A DNA stretch of 64,000 bases from Luscinia megarhynchos (GCA_034336665.1 CM067568.1:16277983-16341982), one strand, 5' to 3'. Counted from the first letter of the stretch, positions 47,193 through 61,640 are shown. Program-made: numbers and translations. The notes: generated by a model from the letters alone, not told the origin.

Positions 47193-47271
47193 CCATTCAT
47201 TTTAACCCATTCATTAGACCCATTCACACATTTATTTCACCCATTCTTTCAGCCCATTCATAACCCATTCA
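47193..47271. repeat. Degenerate CCATTC-rich array
   Basis: CCATTC occurs six times in 79 bases (starting at 47193, 47207, 47220, 47241, 47254 and 47265), most often as CCCATTCA. Spacing is irregular (about 11 to 21 bp). On the minus strand the word is GAATGG, which resembles the MCAT/TEAD site GGAATG only in rotated form. It is best read as a decayed minisatellite. Confidence 0.75.
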
Positions 47272-50200
47272 CTTCACATAGCCTTAGGGTAACAGCTATT
47301 ACAGCAGATCTTAGGGTCCCTTTTGTTTTGTACTGCTACCTTCTATGAACGTCAATAGAAAACAGGATCGTGCTTGTTAGATAAAGAGAGATACCTTGAG
47401 TACAGTTTTCAGCTGTTCTGTAGTCAGGGTTTTGCAGTTTTACCTTCCTTGTCTTTGTGGACTTGCTAGTTCTGCTCCATAGCGGTGCTGTGACAGCTCC
47501 AGCACAAATTGAGACTGATTTGAAGTAAGAGACACCTTAGCCTTTAGGTTAATGGCTTTATACAAATATTTGGAGAAATAATTTGAAATTAAATGGGCAT
47601 TATTATCATGAGGAATGAGCGTCTCAGTTCTCCTTAGCTAGCTCATCTGTCTCTGTTAAGCCATTGATACAAGTGGTTTTCAAAGTTTGAAATTGCTTCC
47701 CTGACAACTCTTATTTGGCTGTAAACTGGACCGTTTTGAATCTGGGGAAGAGAACCTGTAAACATAAAATCAATGACTCCTGGCTATTCCAGTGGTGTAA
47801 CATTTTTGTCAGGAGCCTGTTTATATCAGATTTTGAAGCATCCTGACAAAATAAAAATATGATTTATGGTGCTTTATCCTGCAGCCTGTCACGTAAGTAG
47901 CCACTGTGAAGCAAACAAAATGTTGTGCATTTTAACTACTTAGGCTTTGGGGAAGGGTTCCCTCAGGGAAAATGCAAGATCCTCAAGCTACAATAGATCA
48001 CGTTTCTTTCACTCCTGTTTTTCTGGAACACGTGTCTGACGGATTTTGATATAACAGTTGACCATTGTCCCTATCCTTACTCATCTCTAATCACTCTGGA
48101 TCTGCTTAATCCAGTCAGTCAAAACAGACAGTTTAGCACAGACTTGAGCAAATTTGTCTTGCAGAGGTGGCAGTGTCTCAACAAGGGAAATCTTCTTGTC
48201 TGAGTGCAGCTATGCAAACATACAACCATTGTTCATTACTATGGAAATATTATCTGACTATTCTCCTTTATTTATCTATGACTTAATCTCCCCCCAAAGT
48301 AAAGTGATTTATATTTACCAGCGTACATTTAATTTTGCATAACAATTTGGGAAATGTACCAAATTGTACAAGCATTTCCTTAAGCTCTTCCTAATCAGGA
48401 TGTTTTTAATTTATGAAACAAAGTCAAGGAAAAAAGTGCTCCTCTGAAACACTGGCTGAAAAAATCAACAAAATCCTAACATGTAAAGATGGTGGGTTCT
48501 AATACCTTTTTAGAAGTCCAACAATTTAGTAGTCCCCTATACTATTATTTCCCAAAGTTGACAGGAAAATCTGATTCATAAAGAATGGTTTCATTTTCCT
48601 GGATCTCATAATACTTAAAGGCTTTGTAAAAGGCTGGAAAACAGGTAGAGGATAATAAAAAATGTAGGATAAAAATTCAGTAGCTGAATTTAGTGGGTAG
48701 ATCTTATTTTGAAATAGGATTAGCCTTCATTAAGGGACACTTCATAGAGTAGCATAAAATACCGTATGAAGATACTTAATGTCCTGGCAACACCAAGAAA
48801 GTAACCTAAGAAGTATAAGCTTAAGGTGATGGATGGGATGGAGAGAGAGTTGGGAAGGAAACTGACAATTCAAAGTTCTTCATGGGATACAAGGAGGCTG
48901 GATGAACTGGTGATAATCCCTGACATTTTGCAAAAATAAAGACTCTTTATAATTCATTTTAGTCATGCTAGAGGAAGTTCCTATGTGTTTACAAGCACTT
49001 CCACTGTTCTCCAGTTATGGACATTAAATGCAGACATGGAGGAATTTGGCCTTTTTCATACTGAGTAATGTGTGGCTTTCTGTTGCTGGGTTATTCTTGC
49101 AGTTCTGCTGAAGAAGGTCCTTTGATTTCCTACAGGCCCTGAACAGGGCATCCTTCCTGGCACCCTGCATCACCTGTAACTACAACATCATTCTGGAGTC
49201 AGCTGATACACAAAATCACCAGAGGCAGTGAAGATGACAGATGTGATCCTAATCCAGCTGCAGTCAGTGACAATGTTCCCCTTGACTTTTCTGCCCTTGA
49301 GATCTGTGGCTCTGTATTGAATGGACTGCTTCACTCGGGATGCTGAAAACCACCCCCAGATACTGAAATATGGTCCCTCCTGGAAGCTCACGTCTGCTGG
49401 TTTGAGCCATCTTCCACAAAACCCCACTCATCACACATGAGCAAACATGACAAGGGTGATGCTAGGACCAGGCAGCTTTGCAGGGCTGAGAGTTGGAACC
49501 AATCATTGCCCTCAGAAATCAAAGTAACATTTGGTAGTACAACTGAACTCTGCTTCCCCAAGCTTATGGAAAGTTTCCTTGATCATGAAGTTACTACCAG
49601 TTTTAGGCTGTTGCTCCAATGATCCCTGAAAATCTGTAATCTTGAAGCAGACCAGTCACCAGGATTTGTTGCCTATGATAGAATGAAATTGCATGTTAGA
49701 CTGTGAGTTTTGTGGACAATAGGGTTTACAAAGCATTCAGGTTCTCCAAGGAGCACACTGAAGGACTTATCCGGACAGTAAATTGCAGGATAAAGACTGG
49801 TCAAATCTGGGGCATATTCCTGATGGTATCTCTCTCCATATGAGACCATCAAGAGATTTTTGATGTGTTGCAGGTAGGAAAGCAGAGAAACACTTAGTGC
49901 TCAAAGTCTGGAGCCTAAATAAGTATCTTTAAATGAGTATTCACAGCAAATTCTAGTTTTAATGGATGTCAAGAGATTGCCTGCCCATAAAATATGAGGG
50001 CCCTAAATACATTCATTCTGATGTGGTTACCTAAGGGAAATATTTGATTCAGGACTCGAGCCCTGAATGATGAAGAATGATGCAAAGAGATTTGTGTCTC
50101 TGACTGCCTTGGTGGGATGTTGACTTGGTGGGCAACTAAGGACCTTAAATCACTCTTATGCTCTTAATCGGATGGAATCAGATAGTATAAACCCAAAATT

Positions 50201-53200
50201 ACATTTGTGGCACTCAGGGTGTGACCTCATCTACACAGACTGAAATTTAAAGAGGATCCTAGGAACTAAAATCTAATTTGATGACCTCCTGCCTCTCCAT
50301 CATACAGTACAGTGCTACACCAAGCAAACCTGTGCCCCAACTTTTCCTCTTAGCCACCCACCTCATGCAAAAACAGGAACAAATGGAGCAAGAATCTACC
50401 TGTTAATATACATCTGGCTCCACAGGATTTGTGACCAATGTTGGTATTATGTCAACCTAAGATTACACAAGGTAGGCCAAGCAGCAGGTTATATTTTCTC
50501 AATAAATAAAGTTAAAGCAGTGTTTCTATGGAACTGAACTGCCACGTTCCTTCATGAAGAATGCAAGCACTTAGAAATAATCTTAGGTACATTCAGGAAA
50601 AAACAGCCATCCAGGAAAAGACAAGGCAGGGTGTGGCAGAGAAAAGGGACTGAGAATGAGATCTAATGATCCACAAGTACATGAAGTCATTGTCATGTTG
50701 TTTCCTACTGGGAAATCTGTGTAACACTTTTACTGATGATATTTCTTCTGTCTGGATTCATCTCTTCTTCTAGAGGTTGAGTTCTTCTCACAGACAGCTC
50801 TTCCTAGCAGCTAACATTGTACTGACTAACTGGATAACTGTCAGAAGAAGGATTTAAGAGGACAATACAGTGAATAACCACTTACAGTGATTCACTATTA
50901 AGACTGCTTTTTCTATGTGTAACTCTAAGTGCTTTGATTACCTTTCCTAACACTCACCCCCTTCAGCTTTGGTCAGTCACCACCTACTGTCCTCCAGAGT
51001 TTGCAGAGCAGGAGGATCCAGGCTTACACATATCCATCCATCCAACACATGTCTCTCTTCTCATTGCTACAGCTCCAGTACCAGGTGTTACACACCACAA
51101 CTCCACTCACAAGTGTTAAGTCATCCCTGGATGGTACATCAGGAGGCATACTAACTAACCTGGAAAGTTTCAGTTTACTTGGAATTGTTTGGAGCAAATT
51201 GTTAAGAATTTTTTTCTAAAGGTGTGACCAGGTTCTACCAATCCCAACTGCCTGAAGCAGGAAAGGTTTTGACTTTCTTTTCTGTGTACGACCCATTAAT
51301 CCAGAAAACAATGCCTCAATTCTTAACATCTCTCCCTCCTCTCAAATTGCCTGTTGCCATTCACTCTTCATTAACTCTTCCAGCTCTACAAATGCTGTAA
51401 TCCTGGGGCTATAACATTTCTGCTGTGTGCATGGGCTGTGAGCCCATGTGTTGCTCCTGCAATTGCATCACAAGCACATGATATAGGAAAGAATGAGTTG
51501 AGGAATGAAGATAAGCAGTGGGAGAGGCGATTCAAAAGGAGTTTGGGTTCTGCAATGCAAAGCCACATCCTCCTATTTTCTCTTTTAGACAAGTTATGAA
51601 ATAGGGAAATGTCCCATGTGGAAAATCAGAATGCAGAATTTGAACACCTTAAAGTCTGGTTAGGTTTGGTTCTGGCATCTAGCTTGAAACAGACCTGAAG
51701 TCCTGGTTTGCTTGAGAGAACAGGCTCTGGCCTTAGGCATAAAGAACAGTTTGTATGCACATAGGGCCTCTGTTTATCTAGTAACTGAAGATGGTGTGCA
51801 GTGAAAGCTATTCTAATTATTCTCTCTTTGAACTTCATGAGTTTTTAATCTTCTCCTTCACTTTCCTGGAGATAAATCCCAGATAATATGAAAAAACAAT
51901 ATCTATCTCATTCTAGCATCCTTATTCTTTTTGCAAAGATGGAAGTGATCAAAATAAAAACAGGAATAGTCACTAGAGAACTGTAATCTGGGGAAGGGGG
52001 GGAGGGATGTGTCTTACACCATGTAAGGGTAACAACCACGCATACTGTTAGTTAGGAGGGCCATTGAACCCTGATGAGCCTTTCACTTAGGCCTTGCATG
52101 GCCTTTATTACACCAAAGATGAGTAAGTCCCAACTAGGGCAGGGTCTTAATTCATGAAGCAAATTTTAGCATCTGTTTCAATTTAGGCCTAAGTTCCACT
52201 AACATAATATAAAATCTCATTCAATAGAGGACTACAAAAGTGACGTTTTAAGCTTTTTGTTTTCTCCATTTATATTCTAGTGACACTGCTGGTTTTGCTC
52301 TGGTTTTCCTTTAAAAAAGAATGTTACAGAAAGTGGCAGCTCTGTTTATCAGCTGTGCTGATGCTGTTCTTGGCAATGAATGCAGGGAGACTGGAAAATT
52401 ATTTTGTTGATGGAATTTCCTCAATACCTTTGGCATTAGACACAATGGAGTGAACATGACTTTGACGTAAAAAATTCATTGGGATATTTGTTTAAGACCA
52501 ACCCTCCATGACTCGAACAAACCTCAATCAAGAGGGGATGGGCTAGAAGCTCAGTAATTACTTTTTAAAGGAAAACTGTTGGGGTTTTTTTCTGAAATTT
52601 ACTTGGCTTTAGGATCTATAAAAACAATGCATTGACAAAGAAGTTTTTTAATTATTAGGTCAGACATGGTCCATCAAACACTCAATAGTTCTGATATGGT
52701 AACAGCAAAAATGTAATCAACTTCCTGGTACTCTGTGTTTTGAAGTCATAGAACTGTGTGCTGTGATCCTTTAAGAAACTGAGAAATTCCTCTGTAAATG
52801 CAACATGAGGGTTTTTGTTCAGATTTAAATCTCTCTCTACATCCTCGTCTTACCTCCTGCTGCTTGCACTAAGCAGGAAAGGAGGGGCAGCTACAAGTCT
52901 CATTTGAAAAGAGTCCAGCATAAAGAGCTATCAGTTAGCAACTGGTCTAAGATCAGACTAAACAATTACTACAATTTAATGACAGCCAATTTTCATTTAT
53001 TTTCCTTTTCCTGAATGAAAATGGCTAGAGTTTGGAGTACTAGATTTTTCCAAAAGCAGAACAAAAATCCCTAGATATGTGTGAGAGGTCTTATAATACT
53101 GAATGTCTGAAGAGAGCAAGAGGAGCAAGTAAATTCTGTCCATTCAGAAGCCTCAATCAAGATCAAATACAATTTATTTGGATAGCACTGGGTCAATGAT

Positions 53201-55618
53201 TAAAATGCAGTAAAGATCCTGTACTTGCTGCAGTGAAGAGGCACAGCCTTTAGCTCCCCAGGAAGCTGGACTTTGATGACACCCCAGAAGGATTGGCCAG
53301 ACCTGTCCAGGTCACACAGGACCCATGGCATCCCACCACACACGTGCCCTCTCAAACTGAGTCCCTGCCTCTCCACTCTTCCTACTCTGGCCTCCTCACA
53401 TTGCCTGATCCACACCTCTCTAAGGAAGAAAACACCTGTTTAGACAGGAGAAATTCCTGAAGTTTCCCAGTGGCCACAAGTCCCACAAGATGTGAGCCAG
53501 TGTACAGCCAGCAGGTCCATGCCTTAGCTGCAACTGTTCATGGCAATTTCTATCCACTGGCACCTGGGCTGGGGGACTTAGAAAGTACCAAATATAAGAA
53601 AAGGTGGGAGATTAGTCTCCATGCATGTTGTGAAACTGGTAGCTAGATGTAATTTGATGAGGGATAGAGATGGCCTACAGGACTCTCAGAAGGTCAGCAC
53701 TCCAGGTAGTGCTTGTATTGCTTATGCCTGGAGCTGCCAGAAATTAATCAATGCCTGGAAGAAGGTCCTCAGAAAACATTCAACAGTTTGCAGCTGCCAC
53801 TTCCTTTTTTTCCTTTCCTCTCCATTAAACACTCCAGTCTCATGCAAACAAGGCAGCTGAGATGCAGGAATCATTCTCAGAGTGCTCCCAACTGGTCAAG
53901 GAAAGGAGATCAGGCTTTTGCAAAATCATTCAGGGTGCACTCTCCTCCCCTTCTTCCCACCATGTAGATTTTTGTGCTATTTAAAGAGGAAATGTGTTGA
54001 CAAGTCTTAGCAAAAACTGACTGGGATAGCTGTAAATCCAGAGCACCCATTGGGCTGGAGATCATGGAGAGCAGATGGTGATGTCGGGGGTGGTGATGAA
54101 AAAGTGGTGGAACTCTCACTCCTTCTACGAGAGTGGATGTGCCAAGAACATGTGAATTGAGGGACAAAGGATAAAGCTAGCAATAATATCTCCATCTACC
54201 TGGGAAGTCTAGAGGTAAATGGGCTCAGTGTAGGGCCCAAATGCATCAGGCTGGGCACCACCTAGTTCTCTGATAGGTGCATTCTTTGCAAACACTGGAA
54301 TGCCTTTTTTTTTCCCCTACTTGCAGCAAGTTAAAAAAATTAACCACATGCAGTAGAATGGAAAAAATGCCAACACTTGCTTTAAAAGACTGTAGGACAT
54401 GGAATAAAGGGGGTTTCCCCTTGGCACACATGTGTTAAGAGCATTATGTAACCTTGTTTTGTAAGAAGCACACTGATCTTCTGGCACTGAAAAAGACCCA
54501 CATATGTTGACTGCAAAAATGGGAGAGTCAGGAATGTATTATGCAGGAATGAGTCTTGCCAAAGAAAGCAAAGTGCAAATATCCCACACTTCCCAAATTA
54601 TCTTTCTTTCCTGCTTAATGCACTGTAAATGAAATTCAGTTGGACTTTGACATTGTGGGCTGGATTCAATCCCATTTATATTGTGCATAGATAGGAACAG
54701 ATGATAAAATGATATTGTTTGAACAAATTGCTCACTTCCTTTGCAATAATTCTTACAATTGTTAACATATTAATAATTATAATCATATGTTGCATTTATA
54801 ATAGAGCCTTTCTTAACCAAGAATCCTAATGCTCTTATGAAATAAAAGGATTGTATTGTGTGAAAATACATCCAACATCACAGCTCTGCCTGTAAATCAT
54901 GCTTTAAAACATAAGGACATTAACTTTCCTACCAATCTTTTGCATTTTCAGGGCCTTTTTATTGTTAAGTATGGCTCTGCTTATTCCTCTGGATGTTTCC
55001 ACCAAAATGAACATGTGAGAAATCTGCAGCATTGGGCAACCTTCCTAGGGGATCTCTACATTTATTTTCACTGCTGCAGGCAGTCTGGTTAATTTTGATG
55101 TCCCTTGATTTTCAAGATAACAAGAAAAAAATCAGTGGTGAAAAGGAGACTCCTTACTGAACAAAATTAGTATTTCAATGGTTCTATTCAGCTATTACTG
55201 CTGACAGTCTGGGTGTGCAGAGGTTTGTAGTAAGGCCTCATTGCCCAGTCTTGAATGCATGCTGATTTTTTTGTCAAGAAACATATGTAGGATGGGAAAT
55301 GCTGAGAAAAACACTCTTAAAAGCAGACACTGCTGCCAAATATTATTAGACTATATATATCCTGGAAACTTAGGCCAGATATCTCAATTCAGAAAAAATC
55401 CCTACATCTTCACATAGGTGAACTAATAAAAGTCCTTTTAATTCTTGATTCAATAAACTAGACAGCCTTGTAATGCTCATCTCAATACAAACTTCATATG
55501 AATGACTCCCCTCTGCTGAAGCATCAAACATAGGTGCTTTGGAGGAATTTCTTGGACACTGGACAGTGAAATGCCTTCCACCACATATGACCTAAAGTCA
55601 TGGTAAATAGAGTGTGTC

Positions 55619-55650
55619 CCTTCACTGCCTTCACTGCCTCACTGCCTCAG
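55619..55650. repeat. Short CCTTCACTG tandem repeat
   Basis: Two CCTTCACTG units followed by CCTCACTG and a partial unit give about three and a half copies of an 8-9 bp unit. Confidence 0.85.
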
Positions 55651-55746
55651 TCTTTCTGAGCAACAGGAATAAGAACATACAATCAGTACAATCCTGAGAA
55701 TGCTGAGAAATTATTAATCTTTTTCTCTCTTAGGATCTTTGGGTTT

Positions 55747-55763
55747 TTATTATTATTATTATT
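55747..55763. repeat. (TTA)5 microsatellite
   Basis: Five to six TTA units after a run of T; short. Confidence 0.9.
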
Positions 55764-58700
55764 GTATTTATCCAATGTAGATAGTACAAGTAGTCAATAC
55801 TGGCACTGCTCACAGGCCCAGTGTCAAGACTTAATCAATTTCTATTCTTATTGGTATAATTTTTTTTTTCTGATCTAAGAATTAATTTGCTAGTTGTACC
55901 TACTGGTCCCTTTAACTATATATAAAACACAGAAAATGGGAAAAAGAAGAAGAATGTCAACCACCCACGCTGAAAAAAATGTCAGAGGAAGAAGTCAAAC
56001 TGCATTTCTAAAAAAACCCCAAAGTCTGGAAACTCTTTTTCCAGTAAAAATAAAACAAACCAAACCAACCCTAAACCTCACGTTGGCCAAGAATGGAAAA
56101 TGACCATTCCTTAGGTAAATGTTTGCATAGTTAAAAGAATGAGGGAAAGATGGTGACAGCTAAAATGTTTTGTGCATGTGTGATATAACAAGCTTTCTTT
56201 ACAAGACAGGTGTAATAACAGTGCAAGCTGCAAGAATGCCCTGCCCTGTGAGTCAACAGGCTGACAACATGGCATTTATTTGCCAGTTTAGAACAAGAGG
56301 CAGCAAATGGTTTGGCTACAGGAGATGGAACTACAGGGCTAGCATGGGTAAGCAAACTGGAAGTATGCATGCTGGAATAGATGCAGGATACCAGGGTGTT
56401 AGCACTTTGAGCTCTATGAAAAATATCATAAATACTGTATTGGCCACAAATGAGGCAGAATTTTAAATGTTGTCCGAGACTGCAAATTACTCACTAGCCT
56501 ATAGAGACCTAACAGCAGCAAACATAGTTTCAACCATTATCAGCTCTTGTGGGTTATCAAAAAGGATGTGGGTTTGTGATTGATGCTCTGTAGGGCCAAT
56601 GGCACAGCCCTAGTCTTCCAACCCTTCCTGCCTCTTTTGATCATCTCATTCCAGGACTTACATCCTGTCTGACCCAGTACTTTGTAGATGAAGGCAAATG
56701 GGAAAATAAAGCTGTAAAGAGTGTCTTATTCAGAATTTGTTTTGTATACAGACCTCTCACTTCCCAGATAAGAACAATATCCTAGGAAGCCAACCAATGA
56801 GAAGCAGCACAGTTTAAATTAATACACACACCCTTAATCCAAATTCACTTCCATAAGGAGATAAGCTTTCTGCAAGTTCACCAATCAACCAGTATAAATG
56901 GAGAAAGCAGAATGGGAAGTGTGATTTCACAACTTAATTTTCCAGGATTTACATTTAATTTAAGTAAAAAGTAGAAATGAGAGAATTGCTCCCATGCTAA
57001 TTTATATCAGAAGCATTTCTTTTTTAACACGCCAACATTTGCTCATAAGCTCAGTCAAAAAAATAAACAAAGAACCAAGGCATAAAACAGTTGGAAAATT
57101 ATCATGTACTTACTTAAACCACTGAGGACATTGGGTGATGTGCAATACATTTGATATGCTCAGAGCTAAATCCTGCAGTGGCTGCTGTAACTCTTGCCTT
57201 TGCAGAAACTCACCCTTGGTGAGTTACAAAATAAGCTAAATTCTTCTGAAAAACCACGGAATCAGGAGGAATAAACATGACTGCAGCTAGTTTTAGCCTA
57301 TTTCCTTAGAAAGTGTGGTGCACAGGAGCATTTCTGGTTTGTGAACCTGAGTTACAATTTAAGAAGGAGCAGATGGGTCCATTGTTTTTGCAGCTAAGTT
57401 GCCTCTTTAATTTTGGGTCATTTTTGCAGGAAAACAGTCCTTGTCTCGTAGAGCTGGGTTTGTCTCGTTATTGCTTTGCTATCATCTCCAGTGAACACAC
57501 TGGAAGCCTTTGACATCCCTACCTTTTTGCAGTGCTGGCCCTGTGATCTCCCACTTGTGAGCAGCAGGCTGCAGGACTTCTCCAGACCCCTTGTAGATCA
57601 TCTGCTGCTCCCCAGGTAGCTCCTGTTACTTACACTGACACTGCAAATTTACCAAACCCATACATTTGTTCATCTTTGTTTTGGAACTCAATGGTATGTG
57701 ATGAAAAAGACTCAGGGCTGGGTATGTGTAGAAAGAATGAAGATTCTAGTCCTTTAAAGCTGTTCAAAAGCATTTGCTCAGTCACAGAACATGTAAATTT
57801 TCTCCAGTAATGTTTTGTCCTGCTTTCAGAAATGCAGGGACTTTGAATTGTAGCTGCTTCCTTGTAATTAACTAGGCACAAAAGCTGAACCCACGGAAAT
57901 TGTACAGTAAACACTACTGCTTACTGGCATATGGGAAAGAACAATGAGGGCTCAGACTCCCATGCTACAACCTAAGAGCAGCACAATATGCTGTATTTCG
58001 GGGTGATTGCATTGTACTGGCATGTGATTTAGGGAGAAATAGTTGCTTTTGCCAACACAGAAACAAATTTTCTTCTGCCATTATGTTAGGGCCCCTTTTC
58101 ACCTCTCCTGTGCAGAGTGTTTGCTGAAGTCTGTCTGGCCAGTTAAGCAGGAGGTTGGCTGTGCTGCAGCAGACTTGTGGAAAGCAATTAAATGATTTAT
58201 TACCTCTATTGAAAATGGGTTTTGGAAAGCAAACATTGTTCAGTGCAATATCACCACTAGTGACACACAGCAGTTTGCTTCTCTAATTTTTTCCTTTAGG
58301 ACCTCACGAAATATGGCAGAATACCACTAGTCTAACACTTGGTCCCACAGGGTATGTAGTCCTAAAAAGAAAATGTGACTGAGCTAGGATAGAGGAGGTG
58401 CAGTCAGCTTTTCTGCAGTATGAACACCAAAGAGAGTCTGAATTTGTGACAGTGAATTTCAAATGTGATTCATGAAACAGAAAGTCTTACAAGCCTCCAC
58501 AAATCCCTGCCAGGCACAGCAACAAAAGCCAGATTACTGATTTAACTTCAGGCTTTGAGATTGCCACATTCATGATTTGGTAAGGGGATATTACTGTACA
58601 TTACTGTAATTACAAGAGATATTCTAAAGCTAGTGCTAAAAATCCAGTGTGGGAGCTGAGGAAGGAACACTAGCTCAGGACATAAACTATGTTAAGTGCT

Positions 58701-60809
58701 CAGTCTGGCAAAGGTCCTGGACATGCCTCTGCATTCATGATTTATGTCAAATCATGTACTGAAAGCAAGAGGACGAAGTTTAATTTGGCTCTCTGGACAG
58801 AAATACACCAATGGTCAGGAACATGTTGTTCAAACAGCAAATATGGACTTCAATGTGCACTGCAAGTAGCAAGGTGGCCTCTTGACTCATGCCACTAGAA
58901 CTCGTGCATCTGGTCTATGCATGAAATTTAGTATGACTCTCCAAGTGGAAGAGAGCTCTGAGATCACCATATTCCCTTCTGGTATATAGAAAGAATCATA
59001 TCCGCTGATCCCTCATAAATTAATGATCTCTACCTCAAACCAAACAGGTTTTTCACCTTTGCCATTTCCTAAGAAAAATTGTTACAGGGCCTTACACATT
59101 TGATGGCTTAAAAAATATGCCTTATTTCAGATTAAGAATTACAAAGCAAATATCTCTGTAAAATCTGTTGATTGTTCCACCCTTCTTGTATTGACTTTCT
59201 GGATACAGATGATATGTGCATAAAAATATGCAAATGGACTCTTTACCTTTCTTCTGAGAAAACTGTCAGCATCAGATCTTTTGGTTCTCTACAAACATTC
59301 ATTTCTACAGGAACATAATAGAAGGACTATGGTTATAAGCAGGAATTAGGAGCACTGTAATACAAAACACATGAAATAACAGGATTGATACACAATCAAA
59401 CGGATGTTGGACTTACAACTCTAAAGCTTTACTGTAAACAAAAGAATAACTCCCTCTTCCCACCATTTCTTTATTGTCTCACTAGAGTTCTGCCTTATAT
59501 TGGCCTAAGTAAAAGCAGTAACATCTACAACAACAACACAGGGTTGTTTCAAATAGAGTTAAAGGGTAACACAATCAGCAGTGCTTGATGAGTGATACTT
59601 TCTCACTATGTGTATATGTTATGCTAAAACTGATGTGAAGTTATTATGCTAAATAACTGATGATGTAAATGTATTGACAGAATACCACAGCAATGTGAAG
59701 ACAATACGCTGGTGCAAGCAGAAAGGGGGAAATGGTTATCAAAATACATGTAGGAAATCATAAATTCTATCTACAGAAATAAAAGATGATTTAAGAATAG
59801 TAAGTATACCCACAACAATTATAAACAAAATTCTCATAATACTAAATATTCTGATATTTAATGAAATGGAAGACCATCATGTTATCTTCAGAACTGGCTT
59901 AAAAATAATTTTCTTCCTATTTTTCCCTTAAATCCAAAAATAGTTTCCAGTAAATCAAGAAAATGTTAACCTAGGAGTGGCATATGGTCAAACTGGTGCT
60001 TTTTTTCTTAAAATGTGATCTTTGTGGATGCAGTTTAGTCTAATACTCTATCAAAATATGAGAAAACATTTCAGTGCTTTTAGGTGTAACATAGACTTTT
60101 AACTTTTAATTTGTTCTGTTGATAGCTTCATTGTTTTAATTCTGATCTTTAGATACTGTAAAGGAAAGATTAAGACCTACCAGAGTGAATGAACTGGCAC
60201 TTCATAAAGTTTCATTTCTGGAATGCCTGCTATAGTCCTGGTATTCTCCAAAAGCCAGAGCCCAAAAATATTTTGAATTTAGCAGCATAGCAATCTAAAT
60301 TAAAGAGCTTTTAAAAAATCACTTTATGAGTTTTTTCACCTTGCCAATTCATCATATTTAAAAATACTGTGAAAATTTCAGACCAAGGTTATTTTCTGAT
60401 ATAGTATTGTAAACTTATGCTCAAAGAAAACCAGGATTTATGTAAAAAGTGTTCAGTGTTTGTAGTGAGCCCTGTAGTAACAACATCACTGAAGGGGAAA
60501 GACAGACTTGCAAAAGGGTTTATTTTCTAGTGATGTAATTATGCACAAAAATTTTTAATAACATAAATGACTGTGGTTACTTTGTTAATATTTTTTGGCG
60601 CAAAAGCCAGGGGTACAGCAAAAAGGTTGAGACCAGCTGCGAGTTAAACAAGTAGAAAGTCAGTCAGTGTGCCCTGGCAGGTTAGAGCCACAAGCCCAGA
60701 GAACGAGCAATGAGGGTTTTTGGTAGTGGCGGGAGGTACTAGAGTAGCTTTCTCTGCCAAAAAGAGGTGCAGAACACCTCCATGCTTTTCACTGTCTTTG
60801 CATTCATTT

Positions 60810-60890
60810 AAAAACAAAAGAAAACAAAATAAAACAAAATAAAACAAAAGTAAAACAAAAGAAAAAAAAAAAACCAACAAAAAACCCCAA
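60810..60890. repeat. A-rich tract with AAAAC units
   Basis: About 80 bases of AAAACAAAAT/G-type units ending in A12 and then ACCCCAACC. It lies 85 bp left of the inverted CR1 copy at 60976. CR1 elements do not end in poly(A), so it is not a CR1 tail. It may be independent slippage or the tail of an unrecognised retroposon. Confidence 0.85.
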
Positions 60891-60975
60891 CCGAACTATT
60901 ACAGATTTTCAGTTTGGTGAAAGTAACTGCTGTTGCATGTTCTGATAAAGAGTGTCTCTCTGCAGAGTAGAACAA

Positions 60976-61640
60976 CATAGAATCATAAATTCATAGAATG
61001 GTTGGCGTTGGAAGGGACCTTCAAAGATCATCTAGTCCAATACCCTTGTAAGAGCATCTTTCACTACACTAGGTTACTCAAAGTGCTGTCTCACCTGACT
61101 TTGAACACTGCCACTGATGGGTCATCCACAACTTCCTCACATATCTTGTTTCTGCGTCTCACCACTGCTATTAAAAAGAAAAAATTCTCTTTATCTACAA
61201 TTTAAACCTAACCTCTTTCAATTTAAAACTGTTGTCCCTTGTCAGGTCTCTACAGTCCCTGGTAAAAAATCTTTCTATACCTTTTTAATCAGCCTCCTTT
61301 ATATATTGAAAGGTTGCCGTGAGGTCTCCCTGGAGCCTTCTCTTCTCCAGACTGAACCTGTCAGCCTCTCTATTTAGGAGAGGTGCTCCAGCCCTCTGTA
61401 ACTAACACGTCCGTGTCTTTCTTGTGCTGGGGATTCCAGAGCAGGATGCAGCACTCCAGGTGGGCTCTCTCCAGAGGGGATGGAGTATTTGGGAGAATCA
61501 CCTCCCTCAGCCTGCTGGTCACACCTCTTCTGATGCAGCCCAGGATGCAGTTGCCTGTCAGGGCTGCAAGGGCACATTGCCAGCTCATTTCCAAGTTTAC
61601 ATCCCCCAGTGTCCTCCAGTGCTTCTCTGCAAGGATAACT
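60976..61640 (-). mobile_element. CR1 LINE fragment, 3' end about 665 bp, inverted
   Basis: The largest CR1 piece here. On the plus strand it begins CATAGAATCATAAATTCATA, then GGTTGGCGTTGGAAGGGACC, AAAGATCATCTAGTCCAA, TTTGAACACTGCCACTGATG, TTAAAACTGTTGTCCCTTGT, GTCTCCCTGGAGCCTTCTCT, TCTCCAGACTGAACC, GGATGCAGCACTCCAGGTGG, CAGCCTGCTGGTCACACCTC and GGATGCAGTTGCC, and ends near TGCTTCTCTGCAAGGAT. On the minus strand this is the 3' part of the reverse-transcriptase ORF plus the 3' UTR, with several stops and indels. The 5' truncation point is near 61640. Open frames on both strands between 61370 and 61705 are by-products of this repeat. Confidence 0.95.

Larger units (their letters stand above)
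46028..60809. other. Long intergenic stretch, no gene seen
   Basis: Nearly 15 kb without a supported gene. It contains a GC-richer patch with a 79-codon minus-strand frame at 49188-49427, a 71-codon minus frame at 53200-53415 in another GC-richer patch, and scattered frames of 60-98 codons without known motifs. CCAAT words at 56794 and 56881 and a TATAAAT at 56893 look promoter-like but lead to no coding start. Simple repeats are listed separately. No CR1 copy was found in this interval, which is longer than the spacing elsewhere. Confidence 0.42.

Noticed and set aside
53200..53415. 71-codon minus-strand frame in a GC-richer patch
   Set aside because: Looks superficially protein-like, but I see no known motif, splice site or repeat family, and the length is unremarkable.
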